A stretch of 36,025 bases of DNA from an uncultured Bacteroidales bacterium (GCA_946538425.1 CAMNGM010000008.1:1-36025), one strand, 5' to 3'; shown: positions 1 through 9,262, counted from the stretch's first letter. The notes: generated from the sequence alone by a model not told the origin. Translations and numbers: made by a program.

Positions 1-529
1 GGAGCAGGGAGTCCAGCGGGGCGATGCTGCCGTCCTGCCGGAGCCGGTAGGTCGCAAGCGTACCGCCGGAATAGTTGGCAACGGCCAGGAGGGTGCCGTC
101 GGTGGAGACATAGCAAGGGTCTTCGCCGAGGAAAGGGACGGATGCCCGGTCGGAGCCGGGCATGACGTCATTCCCGGTTTGACCTGGAACCTCAACCGGA
201 ATGACACCGGTCGGCTGGGAGCCCACGAGTTCGAATCCGTTGCCGCCCCAGCGCCAGGCCCAGACGGAGGCGCGGGCGTCGGGCATTTCGGAGACGGCGT
301 ACACCTTGTTGCCGCTCACGGCCAGATAGGAGGGATTGGGCATCTCCGCCTTGGCGACGGGGCCCTCCCCGACGAACTGCCCGGACCGCTGGTCGAAATC
401 ATAGGCATAGAAGCCGTCGGAATAGGTACCGACGAAGGTCGTGAGGATGTCCGGACGGTTGCAGGAAACCGTCAGCAAGGCGACCAAAAGAAGGAAAAGA
501 TTCCTTCGCTTCGCTCGGAATGACATCAT
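1..529 (-). CDS. Lactonase family protein (6-phosphogluconolactonase-like beta-propeller), lipoprotein, truncated by window edge
   Basis: Minus-strand translation [52 protein letters not shown]...[17 protein letters not shown]...[22 protein letters not shown]; lactonase-type GTYS and NPSYLAV motifs and a lipobox. Not in the ORF track because it is open at the left edge. ATG overlaps the rmlA stop. Confidence 0.82.
   Translation of the reverse strand, partial: MMSFRAKRRNLFLLLVALLTVSCNRPDILTTFVGTYSDGFYAYDFDQRSGQFVGEGPVAKAEMPNPSYLAVSGNKVYAVSEMPDARASVWAWRWGGNGFELVGSQPTGVIPVEVPGQTGNDVMPGSDRASVPFLGEDPCYVSTDGTLLAVANYSGGTLATYRLRQDGSIAPLDSLL
142..205. repeat. Two adjacent palindromic repeats inside the lactonase gene
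   Basis: Hairpin 1: ATGCCCGG-tcggag-CCGGGCAT (142-163). Hairpin 2: GTCATTCC(c)GGTT ... AACCGGAATGAC (167-205). Confidence 0.82.
499..524. repeat. Single REP-like module forming the 5' end of the lactonase gene
   Basis: GATTCCTTCGCTTCGCTCGGAATGAC, 25/26 identical to 20439-20464. Confidence 0.88.
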
Positions 530-1392
530 ACCAGGTTCAAAAGATACTGCCCATATTGGTTCTTGCGCATCGGGAAGGCGACTTCCTGGAGCTTTTCCCG
601 GGTGATCCAGCCGTGCCGGAAGGCGATTTCCTCCAGGCAGGCGATCTTCAGGCCCTGCCGTTTCTCGATGACCTCGATGTAGGTCGACGCTTCGGCCAGC
701 GACTCGTGGGTGCCGGTGTCCAGCCAGGCGAAGCCGCGGCCGAGGGTCTGTACGAGCAGCTCGCCATCGGCCAGGAAAGCCTGGTTGACGGAGGTGATCT
801 CGAGTTCGCCGCGGGCGGACGGTTTCACGGCGGCGGCGACATCGACCACCTTGTTGGGATAGAAATACAGGCCCGTCACGGCGTAATTGGACTTGGGATG
901 CGCGGGTTTCTCCTCGATGGAGATGCACTTCCCCTCCGCATCGAATTCCGCGACGCCGTAGCGCTCCGGATCGGACACCCAGTAACCGAAGACGGTCGCC
1001 AGGCCGCGGTCCGCATCGACCACCGCCTGCCGCAGCTGCGCTTCGAAGCCTGCGCCGTGGAAGATATTGTCACCCAGCACCATACAGGCCGTATCGTCCC
1101 CGATGAACTCCCGCCCGATGATGAAGGCCTGGGCGAGGCCGTCCGGCGAAGGCTGCTCCGCATAGGAGAATTTCACCCCGAAGTCCGACCCGTCCCCGAG
1201 GAGGCGTTCGAAGCCCGGCAGATCGTGCGGTGTGGAAATGATGAGGATTTCCCGGATGCCGGCCATCATCAGCACGGACACCGGATAGTAGATCATCGGC
1301 TTGTCATAAATGGGCAGAAGTTGCTTGGACACTCCCTTGGTGATGGGGTACAGGCGCGTGCCGCTGCCGCCGGCGAGGACGATTCCTTTCAT
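526..1392 (-). CDS. rmlA: Glucose-1-phosphate thymidylyltransferase
   Basis: [37 protein letters not shown]...; RmlA nucleotidyltransferase signature. Confidence 0.97.
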   Translation of the reverse strand: MKGIVLAGGSGTRLYPITKGVSKQLLPIYDKPMIYYPVSVLMMAGIREILIISTPHDLPGFERLLGDGSDFGVKFSYAEQPSPDGLAQAFIIGREFIGDDTACMVLGDNIFHGAGFEAQLRQAVVDADRGLATVFGYWVSDPERYGVAEFDAEGKCISIEEKPAHPKSNYAVTGLYFYPNKVVDVAAAVKPSARGELEITSVNQAFLADGELLVQTLGRGFAWLDTGTHESLAEASTYIEVIEKRQGLKIACLEEIAFRHGWITREKLQEVAFPMRKNQYGQYLLNLV

Positions 1393-1411
1393 ATCGGTCA
1401 GGTTTATTTTT

Positions 1412-1419
1412 CAAAGATA
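1412..1419 (-). promoter_or_regulatory. Candidate -7 box of rmlA
   Basis: Reverse complement of caaagata is TATCTTTG, 19 nt before the rmlA start. Confidence 0.45.
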
Positions 1420-1466
1420 CGAATTATTGACTGAAAACGCTTCTCGGAAGAATGCATTTTTATATG

Positions 1467-1474
1467 TATTTTTG
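1467..1474 (+). promoter_or_regulatory. Candidate -7 box of the acyltransferase-wecG-like pair
   Basis: TATTTTTG matches TAnnTTTG, 21 nt before ATG 1496. Confidence 0.4.
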
Positions 1475-1495
1475 TAAACGGATAATCGATCCTCT

Positions 1496-2587
1496 ATGGA
1501 AGGAATCATCACCCCGGATACGGGAAAAGGGAGCCGGATACACTACCTGGATGTGCTGAAGGGCATCGGAATCGTGTTCGTCGTTTTTGCGCACGCGAAT
1601 TCGATGCGCTACGGAAGCGGCTATCTCTATAGCTTCCACATCGCTCTCTTTTTCTTCATATCCGGATTATTGATGAATCCGGCGAAGTATCCTTCGTTCA
1701 ATCGGTTCTTTGTCAGCCGGATCAAGCAACTGTATGTTCCCTACGTGGTATTCTACCTGCTGTGCTACTTGTATTGGCTGATGATCGAACGCTCGCACAG
1801 GACCATTGCCGTTTCCCCCTGGGACGGATGGCTCGGACTGTTCTGGGGAAGTGACAACACACACTGGATCTACCCCGCCGCCGTCTTGTGGTTCGTCATC
1901 GGACTGCTGGCGCTGGAGCTGCTCTTCTATGCCGTCATCAAGGGAACGAAATCCTGGTGGATCCGAGGCGGTTTGCTGGCGGCATTGACCGCCATCGGCC
2001 TTCTGCTGGCCAAATACAAGCTGTACGTGCTTCCTTTCAGTTTGAACAACGCGCTGCTGGCCATTCCCTTCTTCACGACCGGGTATCTTCTGCGAAAGCC
2101 CTTGGTGGAAAGCGATGCGGTCTGTGGAGCGAAGAAAAGCCAAGTACTCCTGGCTCTCATTCCCCCGGTCGTGTTCACGATCTGGCTGTATCCCTGGATT
2201 TGCGACCTGGGGAAACAAACCGACATCAGCTATCTGACTCACCCTGCCCCCCATTGGTTCTACACGATTCCTTTCATCGAAATCGCCCTCTGGCTGGGAA
2301 TATCGTTGCTGATCGGGAAAAACAGTGTGCTGGAATGGCTGGGCCGGAATACGTTGCCCATCCTTGCCTTCCATCCCCCCATCGCCAGGATCCTGACATT
2401 TGCGGCCGGGCTGGTGTGGGGAATCAGCAAGACGGAGATACACGGGGCGTGGGGCTCCTCCATTTTGCTTGCGGCGGCCTCTGTGATCTGCTGCATCCCG
2501 CTGGTTTACCTCTGGAACCGGGCCTATCCCGGAATCATCGCCTTCATCTTCCGGGGCGAACAGCGCCCAAAAGACGTTCTGTCATGA
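1496..2587 (+). CDS. Acyltransferase 3 family membrane protein (O-acetyltransferase-like)
   Basis: Multi-TM protein starting RIHYLDVLKGIGIVFVVFAHAN, typical of acyltransferase 3 (PF01757). Confidence 0.87.
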   Translation: MEGIITPDTGKGSRIHYLDVLKGIGIVFVVFAHANSMRYGSGYLYSFHIALFFFISGLLMNPAKYPSFNRFFVSRIKQLYVPYVVFYLLCYLYWLMIERSHRTIAVSPWDGWLGLFWGSDNTHWIYPAAVLWFVIGLLALELLFYAVIKGTKSWWIRGGLLAALTAIGLLLAKYKLYVLPFSLNNALLAIPFFTTGYLLRKPLVESDAVCGAKKSQVLLALIPPVVFTIWLYPWICDLGKQTDISYLTHPAPHWFYTIPFIEIALWLGISLLIGKNSVLEWLGRNTLPILAFHPPIARILTFAAGLVWGISKTEIHGAWGSSILLAAASVICCIPLVYLWNRAYPGIIAFIFRGEQRPKDVLS

Positions 2588-3312
2588 AAATCAAGGATCT
2601 CAAGTTGGTCCGCTCGCAGGCGGAGATGCGGGATTGGCCCGAGGGGAAATTCCTCATCGACACGGTGAACACGCATTCATTCGTGCTGGCGCAGCAGGAC
2701 GAGGAATTCGCCCGCGCCCTGCTGGAAGCCGACGCGCTCCTGCCCGACGGCAGTTACATCGTCAAGGCCTGCCGATGGCTGAAAATGAAAAACGCCCCCG
2801 AGCAGAAGATTGCGGGGACGGACTTGTTCCTGTATGAGATGGACCGGCTGGAACGCCGGGGCGGGACCTGCCTGTTCATGGGCAGCAGCGAGGCAGTCCT
2901 GAAGCGGATCCGGGAAAAGGCGACGACCAAGTATCCCGGCATCCGCGTGAAAACCTACTCCCCTCCCTTCAAATCCGTTTTCTCCGAGGAGGACAACCAA
3001 GCCATCATCAATGCCATCAACGACGCGGACCCGGACCTTCTTTGGATCGGCATGACGGCGCCCAAGCAGGAGAAATGGTTGCACGACCATTGGGACGCCC
3101 TCCGAATCCACTGCCACGCCGGTGCCATCGGTGCCGTTTTCGACTTCTTCGCCGGCACGGTCAACAGAGCTCCGGAATGGTGGCTCCGTCACAATGTCGA
3201 GTGGCTGTACCGGTTCATCCGGGAACCTCGCCGGATGTGGCGCCGCATCTTCGTCAGCGGCCCGGCGTTTCTGTGGGCTGTGCTGAAAGAGAAGCTCTCC
3301 CCTTCCGCTTAA
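2584..3312 (+). CDS. WecG/TagA/CpsF family glycosyltransferase (GT26)
   Basis: MKIKDLKLVRSQAEM...LPDGSYIVKACRWL...DLLWIGMTAPKQEKW...GAIGAVFDFFAGTVNRAPEWWLRHNVEWLYRFIREPRRMWRR; ATGA overlap with the upstream acyltransferase. Confidence 0.92.
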   Translation: MKIKDLKLVRSQAEMRDWPEGKFLIDTVNTHSFVLAQQDEEFARALLEADALLPDGSYIVKACRWLKMKNAPEQKIAGTDLFLYEMDRLERRGGTCLFMGSSEAVLKRIREKATTKYPGIRVKTYSPPFKSVFSEEDNQAIINAINDADPDLLWIGMTAPKQEKWLHDHWDALRIHCHAGAIGAVFDFFAGTVNRAPEWWLRHNVEWLYRFIREPRRMWRRIFVSGPAFLWAVLKEKLSPSA

Positions 3313-4396
3313 GGAGCACCGAAACGACTGCGGTAAAAGCATACCAGACCAGCATGTCGATACAGAACACCGCCGTAACACTCATCTTCCGGCCGATAAG
3401 AACGGTCAGCAGGACCAGCGCGACATCCACGCCCAAAAGGACGGCCAATGACGCGTGCTGGGAAAGCCTGCACCGCAACAGCAGATGATGGATATGGTTC
3501 CGGTCCGGCTGGAAGGGGCTTTGGTGACGGGCCAGACGCAGGAAGACGAGACGGGGCACGTCCAACATCGGGATAATCAGGGTCGAGAAACCGATCGCCA
3601 TATAGTATCCGTTCAAGGACGGGTTTCCTTCACCGAAATCGCTGGCATTGATGATGAGAAAACTGAGAATCAGTCCGATCGTGAGCGAGCCGGAATCACC
3701 CATGAACACCTTCGTAGAACGTTCCCGGCTTCCGAACAGATTGAAAATCCAGAATACGGCCACCACGCCCAGCATCGAAACCCCGATAAGCATATGCAGG
3801 AAATGATTCTCGGCATATGCGATGACCGTCAGGGTAATCAGAGACAAGATTCCCAGTCCCGCCGCCAAGCCGTCGATGCCGTCTATCATATTGATGGAAT
3901 TCATGATGTACATAATCAGCAGGACGGACAACGGCATACCGATGATGCCCGGGAGAGAATGGACTCCGAACAACCCGCATAAATTCTTGATCCATAGGCC
4001 CGAAACGACGATGATACAGGAGGCGATGAACTGGAAAAGCAACTTCAGCCGGTAATTCACTTCCACCAGGTCGTCGGCTATGCCCACGATATACATCAGC
4101 ATACCGGAGCCCAGCAGAACCGCCAGCTGGATCAAGACATAATACTCCTGCTCGAAAAACCGGGTCAGTCCGAGGTGGTACATCATCCCCACCGTGACCG
4201 CCAGGGTAATCATCAGAACCGGCAGAAAGGATACGCCCCCCAGCCTGGGGACAGGAGCGGAATGCACTTTTCGAACCTCCGGCTTGTCAAAGAGGCGGCG
4301 CTTATACGTGACGATGAGCACCAGGTCAATGACCATCGCTCCCAGGAGCGCAGAGGCGATGAAAGCGCACAGCAAGATCAGGGCCGTCGTGTTCAT
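3254..4396 (-). CDS. Undecaprenyl-phosphate sugar-1-phosphate transferase, MraY/WecA family
   Basis: Multi-TM; RRLFDKPEVRKVHSAPVPRLGGVSF, NSINMIDGIDGLAAG, VFMGDSGSLTIG and RNHIHHLLL motifs. Confidence 0.93.
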   Translation of the reverse strand: MNTTALILLCAFIASALLGAMVIDLVLIVTYKRRLFDKPEVRKVHSAPVPRLGGVSFLPVLMITLAVTVGMMYHLGLTRFFEQEYYVLIQLAVLLGSGMLMYIVGIADDLVEVNYRLKLLFQFIASCIIVVSGLWIKNLCGLFGVHSLPGIIGMPLSVLLIMYIMNSINMIDGIDGLAAGLGILSLITLTVIAYAENHFLHMLIGVSMLGVVAVFWIFNLFGSRERSTKVFMGDSGSLTIGLILSFLIINASDFGEGNPSLNGYYMAIGFSTLIIPMLDVPRLVFLRLARHQSPFQPDRNHIHHLLLRCRLSQHASLAVLLGVDVALVLLTVLIGRKMSVTAVFCIDMLVWYAFTAVVSVLLKRKGRASLSAQPTETPGR

Positions 4397-4974
4397 GCGC
4401 CAAACAGGTTAGATTCTACAAGATAACAGAGAATGTGGCCGATCAGTGTCTGGCACTCCTGGATCCGGGGTGTCGAACGGGAGGGGACATGGATCACGTG
4501 GTCATAATCATCCATCGGACAAGGGCCGGCGCCCACGATGGCGACACTGGTAATTCCTTTCGCCTGGCAAGCGGCGAGCGCGCCCACCAGATTCGGCGAT
4601 TTCCCGGAGGTGGAAATGCCGATGAACACGTCCCCCGGCCGCCCCTGCGCCTCGATCTGACGGGCGAAAAGCCGATCGAACCCATAATCATTTCCCACCG
4701 CCGTAATGATGGAAGTATCCGTAGAAAGGGACAGCGCCGGCAACCCCGGCCGGTCGAAGGAGAACTTGTTCACCAGTTCCCCGGCCATATGCTGCGCATC
4801 GGCCGCACTTCCGCCGTTCCCGGCCCACAGCGTCTTGTTCCCGGAACGGTATGCATCCACGATAATCCCGGCGATTTCCTCGATCTTGGCAGCGAGTTCA
4901 TCGTCTTCCAGCATCCGCTGCTTGACCCGGACCGACTCGGCCATCTGGGTCTTGATCGTCTCGACAATATTCAT
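4393..4974 (-). CDS. gmhA: SIS-domain D-sedoheptulose-7-phosphate isomerase
   Basis: TLWAGNGGSAADAQHMAGELVNKF...AVGNDYGFDRLFARQIEA...GISTSGKSPN; GmhA signature. Confidence 0.87.
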   Translation of the reverse strand: MNIVETIKTQMAESVRVKQRMLEDDELAAKIEEIAGIIVDAYRSGNKTLWAGNGGSAADAQHMAGELVNKFSFDRPGLPALSLSTDTSIITAVGNDYGFDRLFARQIEAQGRPGDVFIGISTSGKSPNLVGALAACQAKGITSVAIVGAGPCPMDDYDHVIHVPSRSTPRIQECQTLIGHILCYLVESNLFGA

Positions 4975-6194
4975 AACGAACAGATTTTCTCATATAATCC
5001 AAACATCATCCGGAACTTTGCATCCCAGGACAATTCCTGCAAACGACTGTAGCAAGCCTCTGACATCGCCTGCAGGCGGGCACGGTCCCGGTCCAGGGCA
5101 TTCAAGGTATCCGCGAAATCGGCGACGCTCCGGCCCGGATCGCTCAAGGGAATCTTCACACCGGTACGACCGTCGACGATATCGCCCTGGCCGCAGGTGT
5201 CGAAGCAGATGACTGGCAGGCCGTTGGACAAAGCTTCCAGCACCACGTGCGGGGTTCCTTCCACCACGCTGGTAAAAAGGAAAACATCCATCCGGCGCAT
5301 CATCTCCTGCACTTCCCCGTGGCTGACGGCGCCATACCACCGGCAAGAGCCTTCGACCCCGAGTTCGGCGGCAAGACGGCGGAACGGAGCATCGTTCCCG
5401 GGGCCGACGAAATGGAGGCGCAGCCGGGGACTCCCCGCCCGATGCAAAGCCCGCACCGCCAGCGCCGGAAGCTTGGAGTACAGGTTGAACCGGCCCACCC
5501 AGAGGATGTCCAGAAAGCCCGAGGGCCGGGTCTCCCGAGGATGCGAACCGGTATCTGAACCCGTTTCGTTGATGGTGACTGATTCGACGCGCAGGTACTT
5601 CTTGAACAGGTCGTGGGCATCCTTCGAAGCCGTGACAACGACCCCCGCGCGCCGGATGGCTTTGCGCAGGCGGACGGAATGGCGGATCTGCCATCTGGAA
5701 ATCACTTCCTTCAGGCATACCCGGACCTTTTCGGAAAGCGGCGCATCCTTCCAGTAGGAAAGCGGATACTCGAACTTGCAGTTGGTGGGCCCGAGCACAT
5801 AAGGGATGTCCGGGATCTTCCAGAGATATCCCGGTTCCCGGAACCCGATCATATTGAGTTGGTGAAGGACATCGATGGCGTGCGTACGGCAGATCTCCCG
5901 GGCGATTTCCAGGGTCTTTTCCTGCCACTTCCGGTAATGGAGATAAAAACGCCAGTCCCCCTGGTTCCAGCACATCTTCCGGACGCGGTCCGACACCGGA
6001 TTGTAATAAAAATGCATATTGGACGCCTGCGGAAGGGTCTTGAGGGCCACCTCGATCTTCTCCCTGAACTCGCCCTCGGTGATGATGAAAAGTTCACACT
6101 CCCGGGCGAGACCGGCGCACCAGTTCCATCCCATTCCGGGTTCGCTGCCCGAATCAGGACAGACGGCGTAAGCGCTGACAAGTATCTTCTTCAT
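4971..6194 (-). CDS. Glycosyltransferase family 4
   Basis: MKKILVSAYAVCPDSGSEPGMGWNW...DILWVGRFNLYSKLPALAVRAL...VVEGTPHVVLEALSNGLPVICFDTCGQGDIV. Confidence 0.9.
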   Translation of the reverse strand: MKKILVSAYAVCPDSGSEPGMGWNWCAGLARECELFIITEGEFREKIEVALKTLPQASNMHFYYNPVSDRVRKMCWNQGDWRFYLHYRKWQEKTLEIAREICRTHAIDVLHQLNMIGFREPGYLWKIPDIPYVLGPTNCKFEYPLSYWKDAPLSEKVRVCLKEVISRWQIRHSVRLRKAIRRAGVVVTASKDAHDLFKKYLRVESVTINETGSDTGSHPRETRPSGFLDILWVGRFNLYSKLPALAVRALHRAGSPRLRLHFVGPGNDAPFRRLAAELGVEGSCRWYGAVSHGEVQEMMRRMDVFLFTSVVEGTPHVVLEALSNGLPVICFDTCGQGDIVDGRTGVKIPLSDPGRSVADFADTLNALDRDRARLQAMSEACYSRLQELSWDAKFRMMFGLYEKICSL

Positions 6195-7636
6195 TGGACG
6201 AGCACGCCTTGCAAACGGTTTCCCACGCTGCTTTCCATGCGCTCGGGAAGCCTGAATATGAAACGGTGGGAGCCCTGGGCCGAAGGCGGAACCACTTTGT
6301 TCCAGACCATGCGCAACTTCCCTCCGGACAGGGAGAACCCGGACAGGGCCAGGGCGGTCCGGTGTCCGGTCATCGTCCGGACGGCCGAAAAATCGAAGGT
6401 GTTCCGGACCATCTCCAGGGAACGGATGGTGGGGCTGAAGGTGATGAAGCCCACATCCTCGTCTTCATAGACCAGTCTGTTGTTCTTGAATTCGATCTCT
6501 CTCCCGCCGAAACTGAAACTGTCGCCCGACCGGCGCTTCCGGAAATGGAACGTGTTGTCCAGGATATCGTACCGTTCTATCATCGCCAGGGGGTAACTGT
6601 TCACGAACTGGTTAATCATCGTATTGTTCCTCAGGACGATATGCAGGACCGAAGAAAGTTCCAGGTTGCCATCCTTCTCGGAGGCGTCGAAAACGCAGTT
6701 CTCGATGAGCATCTCCTCCGTCGGTTTCTCGCCGACGACGGACAGCAACCCCACATAGGGCTGGCAGGGATACTGGTAGAACTCGCATCCCTGGACAAGG
6801 ATTTCGCCGCAACTGCCCCCCGGATAGCCTTCCTGGTCCAGATTGAACACCTCCAAGGCGAACTGTCCGGTCCTGACGGAACAGCGGTCCATCTCCAGAT
6901 GGTCGATGGGCTGCCAGAGGTTGTATACTTTCTCCAGGCTGCCCATTCCGTCGGACGAGACGTTGCGGAACACGACTTCATGTCCGATGACTTGGAAATA
7001 GTTATAGATATAGAACGCGTTCATGTCCTGTCCCCAGCCGGGCTTTCCGATGGCGGCGGCATTGTCCTCGATATGGATGTCCTCGAAAAGAAAGGATTCT
7101 CCGGGACCTTCCCGGACAGGATTGCTGAACAGGCACTCTTTCCGGTACGCGGCTCCCCATTTTCCCTGCTCCGATTCTCCCTTGTCCGAAGGGAGATACA
7201 GTCTGACGCCATTCCCATGGACGGTCATCCGGTCCCGGTTGATGAGGATCGGGATCCAGGTCTCGAGCCAATAGGCGTCCCGGTAGAAGGTCACCTCGTT
7301 GAACTTGAACACATTGGATACAATCCAATAGGCGCTGTTCCCCTCGAGGGAAAACCACCGGTCCTCCACTTTCCCGCACCAGTTTCCTTCCAGGATCACC
7401 CCGTCCAGCACCGCATCATCGCCCGTCACGGCCAGTTGGGATTCGTTCCCGACCACTTTTCCATGATGCAAGCTCCCCCGCGTCAAGTCCAGCGTCGTGC
7501 CGCGCTCCAACGTAACCGTCGCCCCCTTCAGGTCCACGGAACCTTCGACCCGGTAAACGCCTTTTTCCGGGACGGGGAACGCACCGGCCAGGCCAGCGCA
7601 TCCCAAGAGGAGTAAAAGAAGGACGATCCGTTTCAT
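6191..7636 (-). CDS. Secreted right-handed parallel beta-helix protein
   Basis: Signal peptide MKRIVLLLLLLGCAGLAGA; repeated Asn-rich coils (ENCVFDASE, LRNNTMI, ILDNTFHF, FKNNRLVYE, VRNTFDF). Confidence 0.75.
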   Translation of the reverse strand: MKRIVLLLLLLGCAGLAGAFPVPEKGVYRVEGSVDLKGATVTLERGTTLDLTRGSLHHGKVVGNESQLAVTGDDAVLDGVILEGNWCGKVEDRWFSLEGNSAYWIVSNVFKFNEVTFYRDAYWLETWIPILINRDRMTVHGNGVRLYLPSDKGESEQGKWGAAYRKECLFSNPVREGPGESFLFEDIHIEDNAAAIGKPGWGQDMNAFYIYNYFQVIGHEVVFRNVSSDGMGSLEKVYNLWQPIDHLEMDRCSVRTGQFALEVFNLDQEGYPGGSCGEILVQGCEFYQYPCQPYVGLLSVVGEKPTEEMLIENCVFDASEKDGNLELSSVLHIVLRNNTMINQFVNSYPLAMIERYDILDNTFHFRKRRSGDSFSFGGREIEFKNNRLVYEDEDVGFITFSPTIRSLEMVRNTFDFSAVRTMTGHRTALALSGFSLSGGKLRMVWNKVVPPSAQGSHRFIFRLPERMESSVGNRLQGVLVQ

Positions 7637-7643
7637 GACATCG

Positions 7644-8708
7644 TCAAAGGTTCAGATCCTCCATCAAACGACGGAAGGAACGGTCGAATGATTCGAAACA
7701 CAGGCTTTTCCGGAGGGTCGATCCGTCATGGGCGGGGAAAGTGGAAAAGACGGATCGCAGGGCAGCGGCCAGGGCGGAAGGGTCGGAAGGGGAAAAGACC
7801 CCGCCGTTGCTCCCTTCCTGAATGAGGACGTGGGAACCGGCCCTTTCCGACACGACGGCGGGGCAGCCTGCCATAAGCGCCTCCCCCACGACGGCACCGT
7901 AGGCTTCCTGTATGCTGGGAAGGACCAATACGTCCGCCGCCTGGTAGCAGGCCAGCACGTCCAGTCCATACCGTGCGCCGACGAAATGGAAACCCTCGGC
8001 ATCCCGCTGCCATTCCTGCGCCATGGGCCCAGTCCCGACGACAGCCAGGCAGGCTTCCTGCCGCAGCGTTGCGCAGGCCTGCAGCAGGACCGGGAGATTC
8101 TTTTCCGGCACCAAGCGTCCCACGAACAGGATGAGCCGTTTCCCTTCCGCCCCCACCTCCTGGCGGAAGCGGAGGGCGGCGGGGATGGTTCCTTTCAAAC
8201 GCGCCCGGTACAAGGACTCGTCAGGAAGGAGCGGCATCAACCGTCCTTTCCCGAATCGGGACTGATACCAGGCCACCGCTTCCGGAGTAGTCAGAATCAG
8301 GTCGTCCAGAAGACGGGGAACCCACCGCCGGGCCAGCCTGTGAATCCGAGAGAAATCGTTCCCGGCAATCATATCCACGTTGTCGTCGCAGATGGAAACG
8401 AGTCGGAAACCGAACTTTCTGCGCAACAGGAGCAGTTGCAGGGTGATCAGGGAGAATTCCTGGATAAAGACGACCGAGGGTCTCAGGCGCGAAAGCAGGT
8501 CCTGCAAACCTGCCGCATAGGTCTTCCCCAAGACCTTCTTGACCGGAAGCCTGTGATTCTCGAAAGTATACGCACCCAGAAAGGGCTCCACGTCCTTCGG
8601 GACGTCGGCCCCATAATAGTGATAAATGGCAAAGCCATAGTCCCGGGACAACCTTTCGCACAGGTCCAGGCGATAGGTGGCCAGGTATGTGGAGATGTAC
8701 AGGTTCAT
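7644..8708 (-). CDS. Glycosyltransferase family 4
   Basis: MNLYISTYLATYRLDLCERLSRDYG...LILFVGRLVPEKNLPVLLQA...PSIQEAYGAVVGEALMAGCPAVVSERAGS; internal Met chosen so that the start overlaps the preceding gene. Confidence 0.88.
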   Translation of the reverse strand: MNLYISTYLATYRLDLCERLSRDYGFAIYHYYGADVPKDVEPFLGAYTFENHRLPVKKVLGKTYAAGLQDLLSRLRPSVVFIQEFSLITLQLLLLRRKFGFRLVSICDDNVDMIAGNDFSRIHRLARRWVPRLLDDLILTTPEAVAWYQSRFGKGRLMPLLPDESLYRARLKGTIPAALRFRQEVGAEGKRLILFVGRLVPEKNLPVLLQACATLRQEACLAVVGTGPMAQEWQRDAEGFHFVGARYGLDVLACYQAADVLVLPSIQEAYGAVVGEALMAGCPAVVSERAGSHVLIQEGSNGGVFSPSDPSALAAALRSVFSTFPAHDGSTLRKSLCFESFDRSFRRLMEDLNL

Positions 8709-9262
8709 TCCGACAAGAACGCCAGGTGCTTCTGTTTGTCTGCCTCGTCCGGGAAACGGTCCCGGATCTTCGCAGCCGGATTGCCGCCCCAGATTTCGCA
8801 GGCGGGGACATCTTTCGTGACCACGGAGCCGGCGGCGACGATGGCTCCCTGTCCGATTTTCACGCCGGAAAGGAGGACGGAACCCGCCCCGATCCAGACA
8901 TCGTCCTCCACCTCGATGGGCGCATGATCGCCCCGAGTCCCCTTCCAGATGGTCTGGCCGGGGACATCGAAGGTGTGATCCCGCCGACCGACGAAGCGGA
9001 CTCCCCCGCCGACGAGGATGTTGTTCCCGAAATGGACATGGGTGGCCACGTCGGTCCCGATGCCGAACTGGACGTTGTGCCCGATGGTCACGTCCATGTT
9101 CTTCGCAAAGGTCACCTGCGGCATAACGCGGACAAAGCCCCGGTATCGGACCCAGGGAAACCGGACGTGGAACTTCCACCAGGTACGGACCTGATTCAGG
9201 CGATACCGCAGCGCAAAGGCCGCCCGGCCTTCCCCATTCTTCAAATTGGCATAGTCAATCAT
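8705..9262 (-). CDS. Left-handed beta-helix (hexapeptide repeat) acyltransferase
   Basis: ...IEVEDDVWIGAGSVLLSGVKIGQGAIVAAGSVVTKDVPACEIWGGNPAAKIRDRF. Confidence 0.92.
   Translation of the reverse strand: MIDYANLKNGEGRAAFALRYRLNQVRTWWKFHVRFPWVRYRGFVRVMPQVTFAKNMDVTIGHNVQFGIGTDVATHVHFGNNILVGGGVRFVGRRDHTFDVPGQTIWKGTRGDHAPIEVEDDVWIGAGSVLLSGVKIGQGAIVAAGSVVTKDVPACEIWGGNPAAKIRDRFPDEADKQKHLAFLSE

Noticed and set aside
179-523. Plus-strand 114-aa ORF at the left end
   Set aside because: Antisense to the lactonase; begins within the repeat region and has no domain-like features.
3040-3075. CGGCATGACGGCG as another repeat fragment resembling GTCATGCCCG
   Set aside because: It encodes the conserved IGMTAPKQEKW motif of the WecG family, so it is native coding sequence.
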